Below, one piece after another: positions 47,590-60,756 of a stretch of 64,000 bases of DNA. Within the stretch, counting starts at the first letter, position 1; each line of letters begins with the position of its first letter. The stretch spans positions 161,501 to 225,500 of the forward strand of contig BDSI01000031.1 of NCBI GenBank assembly GCA_003117195.1. The letters run 5' to 3'. Both the position numbers and the translations under genes were made by a program. This DNA comes from Eudorina sp. 2006-703-Eu-15. Taxonomy: Eukaryota; Chlorophyta; Chlorophyceae; Chlamydomonadales; Volvocaceae. Below the pieces are notes generated by a model. That model did no database searches. It was not told the origin of the DNA and was given only the letters and a program-made list of their open reading frames with translations.

Positions 47590-48070
47590 AAGGCGGCAAG
47601 GTAACCCCCATCCCTCAACGCCGCGAACAAATAACACAGAGGGCCGCGACCCCCGCCACCCAGACAGACACCGGAGCAAGCAGAGGCGCCCAGCGGGGCA
47701 ACACTACCAAAGGGATAGGCACAGCGAAGGGCATGCCACACCTGGAGCACCAAGCGCGGCACCCTCTGAAGGTCTTGGAAAACCCACGCCTGGCTCGTGA
47801 CAGTGCCCAGCGACCGTTAGTGGAGCAACCCTCACCAAAATGAACACCGTGGCCCCTCAAAATGGGGCTAGTGGAAGGCCGGGCCCCATAAGCACCAATC
47901 GCACGCCGCTCCCTGTCAATCCCTGCCCCAGCGATCGACACAGCCGGACCTTGACGGGGCGCTGCCCGCCGCAGGGCGGCTCCGCGGCCAGTCTCCATGG
48001 CCGCGACCGCCGCCACCATCACCACATCCCAGACACACTGCTCCACGGGCGGCAGGGGTTCCACCAGCTA
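47590..48070 (-). mobile_element. Diverged fragment of the same non-LTR retrotransposon family (copy 4)
   Basis: The minus strand encodes PPVEQCVWDVVMVAAVAAME, closely matching PPVGMQQCVWDVVVLAATSAME of the copy at 43880-45418. Similarity fades on both sides and frames shift. No 3' UTR block was found with it. Confidence 0.5.
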
Positions 48071-49046
<976 letters not shown>

Positions 49047-49398
49047 TATATCTACCTACCCTTCAACCGTCGGCTTCGGCTGCGCTGGTCAATCTACGCA
49101 CTACTGAATCGGTGGCTCCCTTACTTGTCATTCGGGTCGGAGGGGGCCGGCTCAGTGGTCGCTCGGTGCGCATGTATGTAGGTATGTAGGTATGTGGGTA
49201 TGTATCGCTGGCTCGCTCGATCGGTGTACGTGCCTTGCTTGCCGGGGGCGGGGGAGATGCGATTGGTGTCGTACTGTGCTACCAAGGTATGCCGCGGATA
49301 GGGATTTCGGTCATTTATTTCCTGTATCCTCGGCGGGTCACAGGACCCGCTGTGCGTGTATTCGCTTGCTAATTCTATCTGGGCTACTATCATTGGTA

Positions 49399-49700
49399 GA
49401 ATATGATGTTACAGCGACCATGCCCTTACCGCGGGTCATCGGTGACAGCCGGTGACAGCCGAATGAATGAAGCCTCTTCACCATCCAGCCACACACTGCA
49501 AAAAAAGAAACCAATCGCGCCACCTCGGCTTGGCGCACCGGTCAGGAAGTGCACCGAAGCACACCCCGCACGCACCCAGCCTAGCTACCGGAGAACCACC
49601 CCGTGCGTTCCCAAGGACCAGCCATAGCATAGCCAAGGACGCAGGCGGTGGCCGCCGGAGGGGGCCACCGGGGCGCCCCTATTAGCGAGCGAACCACTAT
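49399..49700 (-). mobile_element. 3' UTR fragment of the non-LTR retrotransposon family (copy 3, minus strand)
   Basis: Reading on the minus strand it has the GGTTCGCTCGCTAATAGGGGCGCC block, the GATGACCCGCGG block and the CGCTGTAACATC end near 49405, as in copies 1 and 2, but with more substitutions and small insertions. No ORF remains. Confidence 0.7.
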
Positions 49701-51318
49701 GTACTATGTGCGTTGTCTAGCTACTGTAGCCTATCTAGCTAGCTAACAGGTGTTCTATGTGCGGCCTTCGCCGGCTGGGCGGCGGACGGGTAGCGTGCGC
49801 GCGGGCGTTCGTTGGTTAGCTCATTGCGGACAGCTGCTGTCCAGACGCCAGCTAACGATGTATGCTCACGCGGTTCTCTTCACTTTCGACATACAACCAA
49901 GGCGATATATTCAGTTGTTCAGGTGCTGACGCCTCTCTATCTGTATGTTCAGCCCTACGCGCCTTCGCATCGGACACAGCATGCACATGCACCCGCCTTG
50001 GCCTGCGAGCTTGCTGACTGAGTCTTATCTGCGCTATCTTACAGAATCTTGGGTGATTCCGCAGAGTGCCAAACGCAGCAGAAAGTGCTGCGGGACTGCG
50101 CCCGCGCGCGCTTCTGGCTATGCTGGCGCATGCATGCAAGCTTTACTCGGTCCGCTGGACCATATGACATTGATAAAAGCCCGGCCTGTAGTGGGCCAGT
50201 AGTGGGCCAGTAGTGTTATAACACTACGTTGGGCCTGCAGCAGCGACCTGCTGCTTGTCGGCTGGCGACGTACCGTCGGATAGATTTAATACGCGCTACA
50301 TTATGATTGCTTACAACATGTGATAATCGTGAATCTACCGTACGCGAACGAGGATAGGTGCATGCTCGGGCGATATAGCCAGCCCATACATACATAGTCG
50401 TGACGCGAGGATCATAAACAGACGTTGAAACGTGGAATATGTTAGTTAGAAGTGAATACTTATGAAGTTCTGTGGCCGCGTCAGGGCGTTGCTGCACGTA
50501 GAGAAATGCGCTTGAAGTGCGTAAATTTCTGTTCCCGTATATCTTTGCCTAAGAATATATTGTTACTACCGTATACTACCGGTACTAAATCGCGTTCCGG
50601 GTCGCAAAACTGGCATAAGGGACATGCCGTAATTTACATTTTCAGCTTTGGCCTTATTTATTATTATTAGCGGATGCGAGCAACTGTGCATTAGGTGCAA
50701 CTCTTGGTCGAATCGAAGCGCTGACTCTCTTACAATATATGTTGTTGTACTGCTCATTTTTCCACGAGTTTCGTAAGCAGCCGGGATTAGATAGATTAGA
50801 CACCGTCACCACAACCTCCCTGGGCTGAACCCTACCTAACTGGGAAAATGCATGAGTAGCTATGACGCGGATGGAGCAAGACAGAAACATGCATGTTTTG
50901 GGTTGGACCATCGATTAATAAACAAGCAACGAAGTACCACTTCTACCGCACATTTAGCCATTGCAAGCGGCTGCAATATGCCCATCGGTAGGAGACTGAA
51001 TGGGGGGACCTACTTAGGTGTAGTAGTGCCCCTGGTCAGCCAAGGTAGCCAAGGCTATCCACGCACTGGCCATCCAGGATGCTGGAGAAGGGTCACGTGG
51101 GTGCGTGGCCTACATACCTAGCTAGGGTGTAGCATACTAACAGGGACGCCTATACAGGAACCCCGTCACTCTGAATGCTTGCAACTGCAGTCTCGTGTGC
51201 ACTTCGACCGACCCTGCGTGGCTGCTCGCTCGTGAGAGTCGGTAATGCGAGATAATAATTCGGCGGGAAAAACACCCTCGACCCTACCTGACCCCGGCCC
51301 TGACCCCCACCACATCAT
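49701..51318. other. No gene seen; one 18-bp perfect palindrome
   Basis: About 1.6 kb at near-balanced GC. GTAGTGTTATAACACTAC at 50210-50227 is a perfect palindrome after two direct copies of AGTGGGCCAGT. No coding block is supported. Confidence 0.45.
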
Positions 51319-51545
51319 GTAGATAGACGATTCGTCTATAGACCACCATCTACAGACGAGGCCCGGCATCTATAGATGGCCGTCTGTCTGCACAATAGAT
51401 CATCGTCTATAGACGCATCGTCTATAGGTGATCCATAGACGAGTCGTCTATAGACGACCCAATCGATCGTCTAAAAGGATGGTGTATTGGTCGACTATAG
51501 ACGACTCGTCTATAATCGCAAATAGATCGACTATAGATAGTTTTT
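51319..51545. repeat. Palindromic CGTCTATAGACG repeat cluster
   Basis: The 12-bp palindrome CGTCTATAGACG and its parts (TCGTCTATAG, CTATAGACGA, GACGAGTCGTC) recur at least ten times over about 225 bp, in places as larger palindromes such as ATAGACGAGTCGTCTAT. Strong cruciform potential; no coding capacity. Confidence 0.85.
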
Positions 51546-51782
51546 CATTTTACAGACGATACCACCGTGCACCTGCTTCCGAAACCATTCGACGCCGGTT
51601 CCCTATCTAGGTGGTAGACCTTTGGTCCCGGGCTGCTCTGTGCACCCTGTGCACCCTTGTGGAGGGATGCCGTGCACCCCTGCTGAAGGGAGCACATCGC
51701 CCCTGCCCCATTAATCTACGCTAGGGTTTGCCCAGCGTATTATTATCATGCACTATCATGCATTATTTTATTTATTTTATAT

Positions 51783-52010
51783 TTTGTAACCGTTACAAGG
51801 TGGACCCGTATCCCGACCGGGCGTTCCAACGGGCCCAGATAGCTCGTAGGTGCCTCGTCTCATCAACCCCTACCAAGGACTGCGCACCCATCCTCCATCA
51901 CCCGCGGGGGGGTCACGCAGCCATACCGGCCACTACACCAGGTTACCAGCGCGCCAGGATTGCCTCTCCTGGAAACCGCGCCAGACCCGCCTAATCACAC
52001 GGCGGTGAGG
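51783..52010 (+). repeat. Dispersed repeat terminus, copy 3, with following repeat-like segment
   Basis: TTTTGTAACCGTTACAAGGTGGACCCGTATCCCGACC-type block followed by GGGCGTTCCAACGGGCCCAG, the closest match to the copy at 16757. The segment to about 52000 is GC-richer than its AT-rich flanks (51740-51782 and 52011-52078), so the element probably fills this interval. Confidence 0.65.
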
Positions 52011-53716
52011 TGTATTATTATAATATAAAATATTTATTTAATTATATTACATTTAATATTAATAATATTATTAAATTAGGAGGAGGAGGATAAGAGGAGG
52101 TGTCCGCTGGTATGGCACTACATGTGACGACACGTGCGTCGCGGGTCGCTGCAAGCAGGTGCGTGCAAATATTAAGGGGTCACCTATTGGGCACGACAAT
52201 AACACTTTATCCAGGGATTTGCGGTTCGAATCCTGGTTCCTCCCCGCCCGTGAAATAATAAGGTTTTCCAGAGAGGCCATCCTGGCGCGTCAGTAACGTG
52301 CGTGGTGTGTGGGCCGCTATGGCTGCTTGCGTGAAACCCACGCGGGTGAGGTGGGTACGTGGGTTCGGCGCGCATTCCTTGGTTGAGTTGATGGTTGAGG
52401 CTCCTACACATACAGCTATCTGGGCCTGATGGATCGCCCGGTCGGATCTAAGGGCGGCGGGTCCACTTGCTTTGTAGTGGTTGCAAAAAAATATATATCC
52501 AAGTCGGCCAATCGAGTAGTGGCTGGTTGACCAATGGGCATTAATTGCCTACGTACATACGGCAGACATATAGGCGAAATTGCGGCAAACGTAGCCTCGA
52601 CACGCACATCGCAGCTCGCCACGTCTATTATTTGGGCTGGCTATGAGATATCAACCATATATCAAAGATCACCTACCGCTGCTGCTGATGGTTGCAAGAG
52701 AGACGGTCCTACCGTGGGTGCATGTGCAGGCACGGTGGGGATCGACGGAGGTGGGGAGCAAGATGGGGATCATCAGTGGATGGTGGGCTTACGGTGCGAG
52801 CGAGCAGATTGTTAGATTGCAGTGCGTGTAGTAGTGCGTCCGTGGAGGTGTAATAGGCAGCCATGCATGGTCTTGCTTGAGGAGAATAGGTATGGAATTC
52901 TGTTCATTGACATCGTTGGTCGGTGGTTGGTCTGTCTCGCAAGTGACATGTAAGCATTTTCGCGGTCAGAGCTCCCACTATCGCAGAAACATGCATGTGC
53001 ACACGGACATAATATGTATGTCGCATGCATGCGTTCGGATGCGGTAAGGTAGGGCAGATGGGTATGTATGCACCACCCGCAGTAGTGTTACACACACAGT
53101 AAAGCTTATGTGCAAAATAAGTTTCTGCGTATGTAAGATCATCATTTTGGGGGACAGTTCGAATTTAATCATTAAGGTGGAGATGCTTAGCACTTCTTAG
53201 CACTTTATTTCAGGCTTCCTGGTCTGGCACCACTCAGTATGTATGTAGGCGGCAAGATTCCATTCCTCAGCACAACTTCAGACATATTGTCGCATTCAAT
53301 ACACGTGAAGCGGCGATGCATTCACTATATCGAATTCGAGCGACGTACGTATCCTACGGTGTATTTGTGATGGCGGGCTACCTGTGCAGGCGAACGAACA
53401 CCGTCAGGCAGGAAGGGCCAGGGAAGTCGACAATGAGCGGTGAGGATGATGTTGCAAGGACAAAATCATATTTTGAAGGAAGTTATGTGAAATGCATGTA
53501 TCCCCGTTGTATCGATGCTCCGTTTACAGCTGGCCTGCTGCATTACAGGCGCGCGGCGACCAGCGGCGACGTTAGTAGTGTTACCCATCTATCTACCGAG
53601 TGCCGTGCCAGCCAAAAATGAAGGCAGGCAAGACACGGGAATTAATTGCGGGCCTGTCCTGGTTCCGTATTTCTTTGCGGGTTCTGGCAGGTTCTGGCTG
53701 GAAAGCGGTGAACGTA
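52011..53716. other. No gene seen
   Basis: Starts with about 70 bp of nearly pure A/T. A hairpin CCAGGGATT...AATCCTGG containing the B-box-like word GGTTCGAATCC lies near 52212-52236. No tRNA fold or coding block was found. Confidence 0.4.
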
Positions 53717-54223
53717 TTAAGACGAGACCGACGCCAACGGGAGGCTGAAGTAATAGGCAGCGAGTCCTAAGTAACTTGTCTGGTGACAGAAAAAATCGTT
53801 GGAGATGTCGAAAATTTGCATATTAAGCCAGCAGTTTCGTCGAAACATGTTCCCGGATGTGTTCGGAATAGGAATTTCGGAGCAAGTATACAAAAACCCT
53901 GCAGCGCGCAAAAGTGGCTGAAGCATGGGAGAGGCCTCATGCCAATGAAGCTCCAAGCTTGATGCCTGAATCTGCTTTGGGCCTACCGTCGCGGTGAAAT
54001 ACAGCCGTTCGTCAAGGACATGTGAGACCCCGTACTTTGTCGGGAACGTAATGGTGGGCGACACGAAGAGCACTTCAGGATTGAAAAATTCGTTATAGAA
54101 GTCCATTAAAAATACAATTCTAAAAAAATCTTTCCTGTAAGTAACCGACTTGCTTTTAGTTTCCCGGACATCGACACACACTTGCCGTTCGCTACTGCCG
54201 AATGTAATAAAAGTTAAATTCAT
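53717..54223 (-). CDS. Orphan open reading frame of 168 codons, low GC
   Basis: Open for 507 bp at about 43% GC, where chance frames of this length are rare. The protein is hydrophobic and aromatic with no domain I recognise (begins MNLTFITFGSSERQVCVDV, ends YLGLAAYYFSLPLASVSS). Codon usage differs sharply from neighbouring genes. It could be an exon of an unknown gene, a decayed mobile-element frame, or foreign DNA. Confidence 0.3.
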   Translation of the reverse strand: MNLTFITFGSSERQVCVDVRETKSKSVTYRKDFFRIVFLMDFYNEFFNPEVLFVSPTITFPTKYGVSHVLDERLYFTATVGPKQIQASSLELHWHEASPMLQPLLRAAGFLYTCSEIPIPNTSGNMFRRNCWLNMQIFDISNDFFCHQTSYLGLAAYYFSLPLASVSS

Positions 54224-55110
54224 GAACTTAAATTCTTAATATCTGCAATACACAAAATGGTGTCCAGTAATGAGCGTAATGATCATTCTGGACGTGGGCT
54301 TGTGGCCGTATCGTCGTGTGATGTACGGTCAATACACAACCTGCGCGACCTCTGGACAAGCAATTACGATTCATACAGACCAGTCGTCACGGTTAGTAAA
54401 ATGACTTATTTGCGTTGTGTTACGGCAGCGCTGAAGAAGTATACTTGTTGCCTGTGTGCGTCCTGCATCGACCAATCAACGCGCTTAATGTGCTATATGT
54501 GAAGACGATTGTCAGAGTCTGAAGTCTTGGGCTTGCGTAAGGTCGTTGGCAGAGGACCTTGCGACAGGTTCCATACGGACGCAGCAATTCATTCTGAGGT
54601 AGGAAGACACAGCTGGATAATTTTTATAGGATTTAATTTGTACACCATGCCACAACGGGTATCCCCTGTTTGAGCATCGAAACACTGATGCTCCATACCG
54701 ATATCAGCGCCTTCCACATCACCGTTTTTGACGTATTGTCATCAATTTGCCCTAATTTACGCATTCAATCGCCCCTTCTACCGTTCGATTAGTACCTCGC
54801 GAGTTGCGACTCCTGTCTTGCGTACTTATCTCGAGCCACCTTGGGACTTGGATTGCCTTTTGAGCACTTTCGCTGCCTATAATGTATTCAGGAACTTTCG
54901 GATGTGGGCGTAGGCTCCGGAAAGCCCGAAGGAGGCGCTCACCAAAGCGAGCAGGGGCATCGTCGCCCGACTGGACTCCAACAGCAAGAGCCCATACTGA
55001 CTGCCGACCGATCATTCCCTGCTCAAACTGTTTACGAGCCGCTGTCCGATACATTGTCCGCAACGGGCTGAAATTCAACTGCGCAACACCGGACGCCCAG
55101 AAAGCGAGCA
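54224..55110. other. Upstream region of the VARL gene
   Basis: 887 bp with rising GC towards the VARL start. It contains the promoter or 5' UTR; a CAG acceptor-like site at 55098-55100 (GACGCCCAG) just before the ATG leaves open an upstream exon. No other gene seen. Confidence 0.45.
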
Positions 55111-55725
55111 ATGGAGTCGCGGCCGACACTCGCACACCGGGAGAACTCCGCGGATGGCGGCATGGGCTATGGGCACAACCACAAGAAGGCTTCTCGCGCT
55201 GAGGCAAAAAGGGAAAACGTCCTCGTGGGCGCTGCACCTCAAGCTGTCGGGGATCTCAACACCGAGTCTCGGCGCCGCGAATCACCTTCGCCCGCGCCTT
55301 CGAAGGGCCGGATGAGCTTTGCCGTGCAGCAACATCTGGCCGTCGGCAAATTCAGCTCGCGCGTGTCCTCCCATCAACCCTCCAGCCGGATCCGGGAGGT
55401 AAACACGGCCTTGGCCCTCCCGGCTGTGCAGTCAGCGCCAGCCGGTCCCCGGGCCCCCGTGACCTGGTCCACTACGGCCGCGGCAACCACCGACGGCATT
55501 CCCTGCACTGGAGGCCACGGCGGTGTGGCGCAGCGACGCACGTGGGCGAGCGGCCCAGTGGCACCGCCCCCGCGGGGCGCCGCCGCGGCGGCGTTTCCGG
55601 GGTGGAGTGGAGGCAGCGGAGCCGGCCGCAGCAGTCGAGCGGTCGGCCGTGATGAGGGCGGTGGCGAGGGGCCGGACGAGATCCCGTCTGTGGCTGGGAG
55701 CCCCCTGCTGCAGCAGCAACACCAT

Positions 55726-55776
<51 letters not shown>

Positions 55777-56788
55777 GACGAGGTTTCCTCGCATAATCAA
55801 GTGTCCTGCCACCCGCAACAGCAGACGGCGGAGGACGCGGGGCGGCAGCTGTTGTGGAACTGCAGCAGTGTGGAAAGCAGCGCCGCTGTCGCCGCCGGCC
55901 CCTCATCTGCGCCGGCGACACCGACGGCATCAGGCACCGTCCCCATGCCATCCGGTTCGACATTCGATACGACATTCGGTACGACCAGTTGCAGTGTCAA
56001 ATCCAGCGGAGCTTGGAAACCTCCTGACGGCAACGGACCCAAGGGTCAGTCCTTCACATCGACGGAGCCGCCGGCGGACGTCACTGTACGGCATCGTCTC
56101 TCACAGCCTGGACCCTCAGACCGAGAACTCCCGTCGCCGACGCCGCTGCCGGGCCCCTCACGTTCGCCGACGTCAACGCCTCCTGTGCCACGGCAACAGC
56201 TCCCTTCGTCGCCCCCGCCTCCGCCGCCGGCGCCATCGCCTCCGCCTCCGCCGCCACCGCCGCCACAGCAGCAGCTGCTGCCACGGCGGGATGCGGAGCC
56301 CAATCCTTGCGATCTGCATCAACCCGCTCTGTCCAGCGAGCACGGCACCGCCGCCGCCGGCGCATCCACGCTGGTCAGGTCGGGAAATCTGCTGTGCCAA
56401 CAGTCGACCGGGGCGTCTGCATATGCCGCAACACATAAAGCACAGAGGCTGACCCACGTCGAGCGGGCGCTGCGGGTAGCCGGCGATCTGGTGGCGGGGT
56501 GTCCGGAGGAGGGACCTGCTTCCCCTCTGGGGCCCTATGGACAGCACAGCCCCGTTCGTACGGATGAAGGCGGCTCACCGGAGGACCGCCATCTGTCCGC
56601 CATGGCGCCGCCGCCACTGGAGCAGCACCAGCAGCACCAGCAGCAGCACCAGCAGCAGCCGGCGGCGCTCGATGTGGAGGACATGGCGGAGAAGGTCGTC
56701 GGGTCTGACCATGACGGCGACACGCCATTGCCTTCACCCTTTGCCAAGTTGCGCGTCGCAGATGAGACGGAGTCGCCCGGCAGGACTG

Positions 56789-56823
<35 letters not shown>

Positions 56824-59800
56824 ACTACCGACGGGTACGGCGCAGTTCGCGAGACGGAATCCAGGGCTTCACCACGGCCGGTGGAGGGCGGCGACGAGGG
56901 CGACACGTCAGCGCCGGCGGCGGCGCCCTGCAAGCGCCTGAAAGCTGCTGACGGCTGCCCGAGGGCTCTCAGCTCCGACGGCCCCAGTGGCTTGCAGCCG
57001 GTTGCTGGCGAGGGTGATGCCGTACGACCTTCTGGGATGTCGACCGATGATGCGACGGCGGCGGCGGCGGCGGCCCTCGACGGCGGCGTCCCGAGCCCCA
57101 GTCACGACACGGGCGAGGAGGAGCCCCCGCCGACGTCGCCGCCAGGAGCGTGTTTACCAGCCGGCCTCATGGGTTGCGACACCCACCGTGAGACTCGCGG
57201 TTCGCCGTACCGTGACGCACAAACTGTCGTACAAGAGACGTCAAGTTCGAGTGCGCCGCCGCAACAAGAAATGAAATTGACTCGGACGCAAGGCTCAGAG
57301 CCGCCTCGGAGACAAGCGTCCCTGGAGCAGCAGGCGGCGGCGGCGGCGGTACCGGTGGCGCCGCCAGCCTCGCCTCCGCCGCCGTCGGTCGCGCGCTCCC
57401 GCCAGCATCAGCCGCCGGAGGCGGCGCCGATGGCGGGGGCGGCCCGAGATACGGCGCCGTCGCAACCCTTTTTGCAGCCGCAGCAGTCGCAGCCGAACGC
57501 GCCGTCTTCCCCCGGGTTGACCGCGTTGCCGTCGGGTGGTAAGGAATGCCGTCCGGAAGCAGGGACCTCCCCGGCGGCCCAGCGGGCTGGCGGCCTGCCG
57601 GCCCCCGTCTACGTGACGGTGGCCGCGTCCTTCGGCAGGAGGAACAAGGCCGCCATCGCCTCCCCCATGGGATTAGGCCCCCATGGGAGGAAACGAGGTC
57701 GCGGCGCCGCCGCCGCTGCCGCCGCCGCCGTGGCCGCCGATGGTAGCGAGTCGGGGGCGACGCCGCGAGAGGGCGAGAACGAGGACACGGCCGCCGCCGC
57801 GGCCAGCGGCGGCGAGGGCGAGGGCGAGGGCGACGGCGAGGGCGAGGGCGACGGCGTCGGCGGCGCCGGAGGCGCGGCGTCGGCGGCGGCAGCCATGCTG
57901 CTGCGGCAGCGTCGTACGGTCACGCTGGGCCAATTTGTACTGCAGCTGCGACCGGACGTCACGTGCAATGTGCTGGGGTTGTTCCATCCGCAGCGCTACA
58001 TGGATTTCGTGGAATGCATCGAATGGCCGCCCGAGTCGGGCAACTTCGTCTCGCGATCCCATTTCGAAAAGGTACGGCATGTACGACAAGGTGTGCTCCC
58101 CGGCTTAGTCCCCAGCCCTTAGGCTTCCCCCAAGCCCAGGATCCCGTGCCGTTGTGTGCTTGCCTCATTCACTCGGAAGATCAATCCACCACCCAGTCGG
58201 GGGGGCCTGGCTTTCGTTTGTGGTTTGAGTGGTCTCACACCCTTGCCGTACAAGGTGGTACGGTGTAGTACGATGTAGTACGGTGTCTGTTTGGCGTGCA
58301 ACACCTCGGTGGGCGGGACTCCATTGGGGTTGCACCTGGTAGGCACCAATGATCGCCTTGTGGATCAGCTACAACGTAGATTCGATCCACGCATTCCTTC
58401 ATCTCATTTTTGACCAAGTCCCTCACGCGGCCCATGGGTCGGTCCGCGGGTCCCGTGGCGACAGATCGGCGGCGCCGCCACGGCCAAATGGTACCGCTCC
58501 ATCCGCGTGTTGCCGTACTTGGAGCACCTGGGAAGCTGGCTGGCCCGGTTCAATCTACCGGTGAGAGGGTTCCGCTGGGGTTTTGGGTTTTAGGGTTTCC
58601 CGTGCCCTGCTGTGTTTTCCGTACAAATGGTTGCTGTTGCCTTCGGAGGGGGCATGCCGCTCGCGTGCGATCGTTTCACACCCGCTGCGGCACAGCGCTG
58701 TCTTGCACCTGGGGACGGCACAAGCCACCCTGCTGCTGCCGAAATGTGAGTTGCTGCTGTCGCGAATCCTGAATGAATGAATGGACGTTGGCGTTCCTGT
58801 TGCTGGCACAGGTCTTCAAAGGAGTAGGTCGCCGTCGCAACCACCCCCGGTCCAATAACGGTGAGCCAACGGCGGACCACGACCCCCCTCCCGCCGCCGC
58901 CGCCGCCGCCACCGCGCCAGCCACTGCAGCTACAGCCGCGTCGCCTCGAGTGGCTACACCTCGTGCCATGCCGGCGCCCTGCAGCCCGACGGCCGCTGCC
59001 AACCCCCTCGCTACCGGAGACGGCCGCGGTGGCGGCCTTCCGATGGCGGAGAGGCATTCGGTGCTGCAGCCTGCTACAGCCGGCCCATACAACCTGACCC
59101 AGAAGGACGTCCCTGGCATCGATCCGGCCGTACTGGCGGCCGTCGCCGCTGCCGCCGCGGCGGCGGCGGCGACACGCCATGGCGCCGTTGAGGCGCCGCC
59201 GCCGGCGGATGACGGGAGCAGTAAACCGTACGGCGGATACCGTACTTGGTACGACGACGATCCAAAGAGCGCGTACCATTTCCACACGCCAGGTACGGCC
59301 GCGATGGGCGCGCCGTACATGCGCTCGACGCAGCCGCCGCCGTCGCACCATGCACGGGAGTGGCGCAGTACGGCAGTCTCGGGATGGCCGAGGGCGGGGC
59401 AAGGCCAAGGGATCCCGCAGGACCCCGGTTCGTCAGCAATGTACGATTGTGGTACGGGGCCTCCGTACCTACCGCACCCGCAGTACACCAAGTATCCGCC
59501 GATTGGGTGGGTCCAACGTCCCGGCCGACCCATGGGTCCGCACAGCCCCAGCGCGCGGCGCCTGGCGGCGCCGGTTGCGGCGACTGCGCGCCGATGCGGC
59601 GCCGACGGCGCCGACGGCAGCTGTGACCCAGGCGACAACGACGGCGATGAAGGTGCACCGTCGAATGCCACTGACCCATGGGTCATGGCGGCGCCGCCGC
59701 CGCGTCGCGGAACAGCCGGCATGGCAGGTGCGGGTGCCGATCGATGGCGGGTGCGACCGTACGGCCACGGTACGACAGCGCCTGGTGAGGACTTCGTACC

Positions 59801-60720
59801 GCCACCGTACTATCGAGGTTCTGGAGACCCTACGCGGCCGCTCCGCAAGACTGGGTCAGGACAGGGCGGCTTTCGCCCGTCGGCGGCCTGGCTGGATGCT
59901 ATCGCTGACCTGCCGCCGCAGCCGCCATCGCCGTCGTCGGGCCAGCGGTGCACGCCGTTGCCGTACGGAGCCCCCGTGAGGCGGGCCCTATGGGGAAAGG
60001 AGGAGGGCGACGACGGCTACCCGCCGTCTCCACTGCCGCAGCCACGGCAGCACGATCCGCCGCCGCCGCAGTACGACGCAGAGCCGTCACGACTGGGAGC
60101 CGCGGCGACGACGACGGCGACCGCGGCGGCGGCGGCGGCGGCGGCCGCGCGGGTGCCTTTGCCGCACAACGGAGCGTACGGCTGCCCGTCGCCGTCTCGC
60201 CCGGGTCTGCAATGGCAGCCGGCGCCGCCGCCGCCGTCCAGACATGCCGCCGCGGACAGCGACGTCGAAACCCGCAGTGATGGCAGTGGCAGCAGCGGCG
60301 CGGCTGCCGACGCGCACATGTACGACACGTACGGCATGCACGGCGCGTACTACAGCCCATCGGCGCAGTATGCGAACCAGTACGGCAGGGGAGCAGGCGT
60401 CGTACCGGATTGGCGAGCATCTCGTTCCGTGCCGCCGCCGTCCTGTTCGCAAGCACATCGGCATGCGCCGTACGGCGCGCCGCCGCCGTACAGCAGACAC
60501 GGTGCAGGCCCGCACGCCCATTATTTGCCGGCAGGGCACCTGCCGCCGGCGGCGGCGCAGCCGTCGCGTGCTGGCGCGGGCGCGGATATTGCGCGAAGCG
60601 GCGGCAGCGCGAATCCGCACCTGCTCGGTCGTCAGAGTGACCGCGAACCCGCGCGAGGCGGCCGGCCGCCCTCACTGGCGGCGGATGACAGTGCCGTCGG
60701 CGACCTTTCCGGCTTCGGCA

Positions 60721-60756
<36 letters not shown>

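Noticed and set aside
47358..47762. Frame with YGALDGATVPIKS resembling the catalytic region of PIF/Harbinger transposases
   Set aside because: One short word only, no second Asp/Glu motif, and it overlaps the diverged retroelement copy in another frame.
52206..52240. tRNA-like T-arm GGTTCGAATCC
   Set aside because: The T-stem does not pair, and no matching acceptor, D or anticodon arm lies at the right distance; a simple hairpin explains it.
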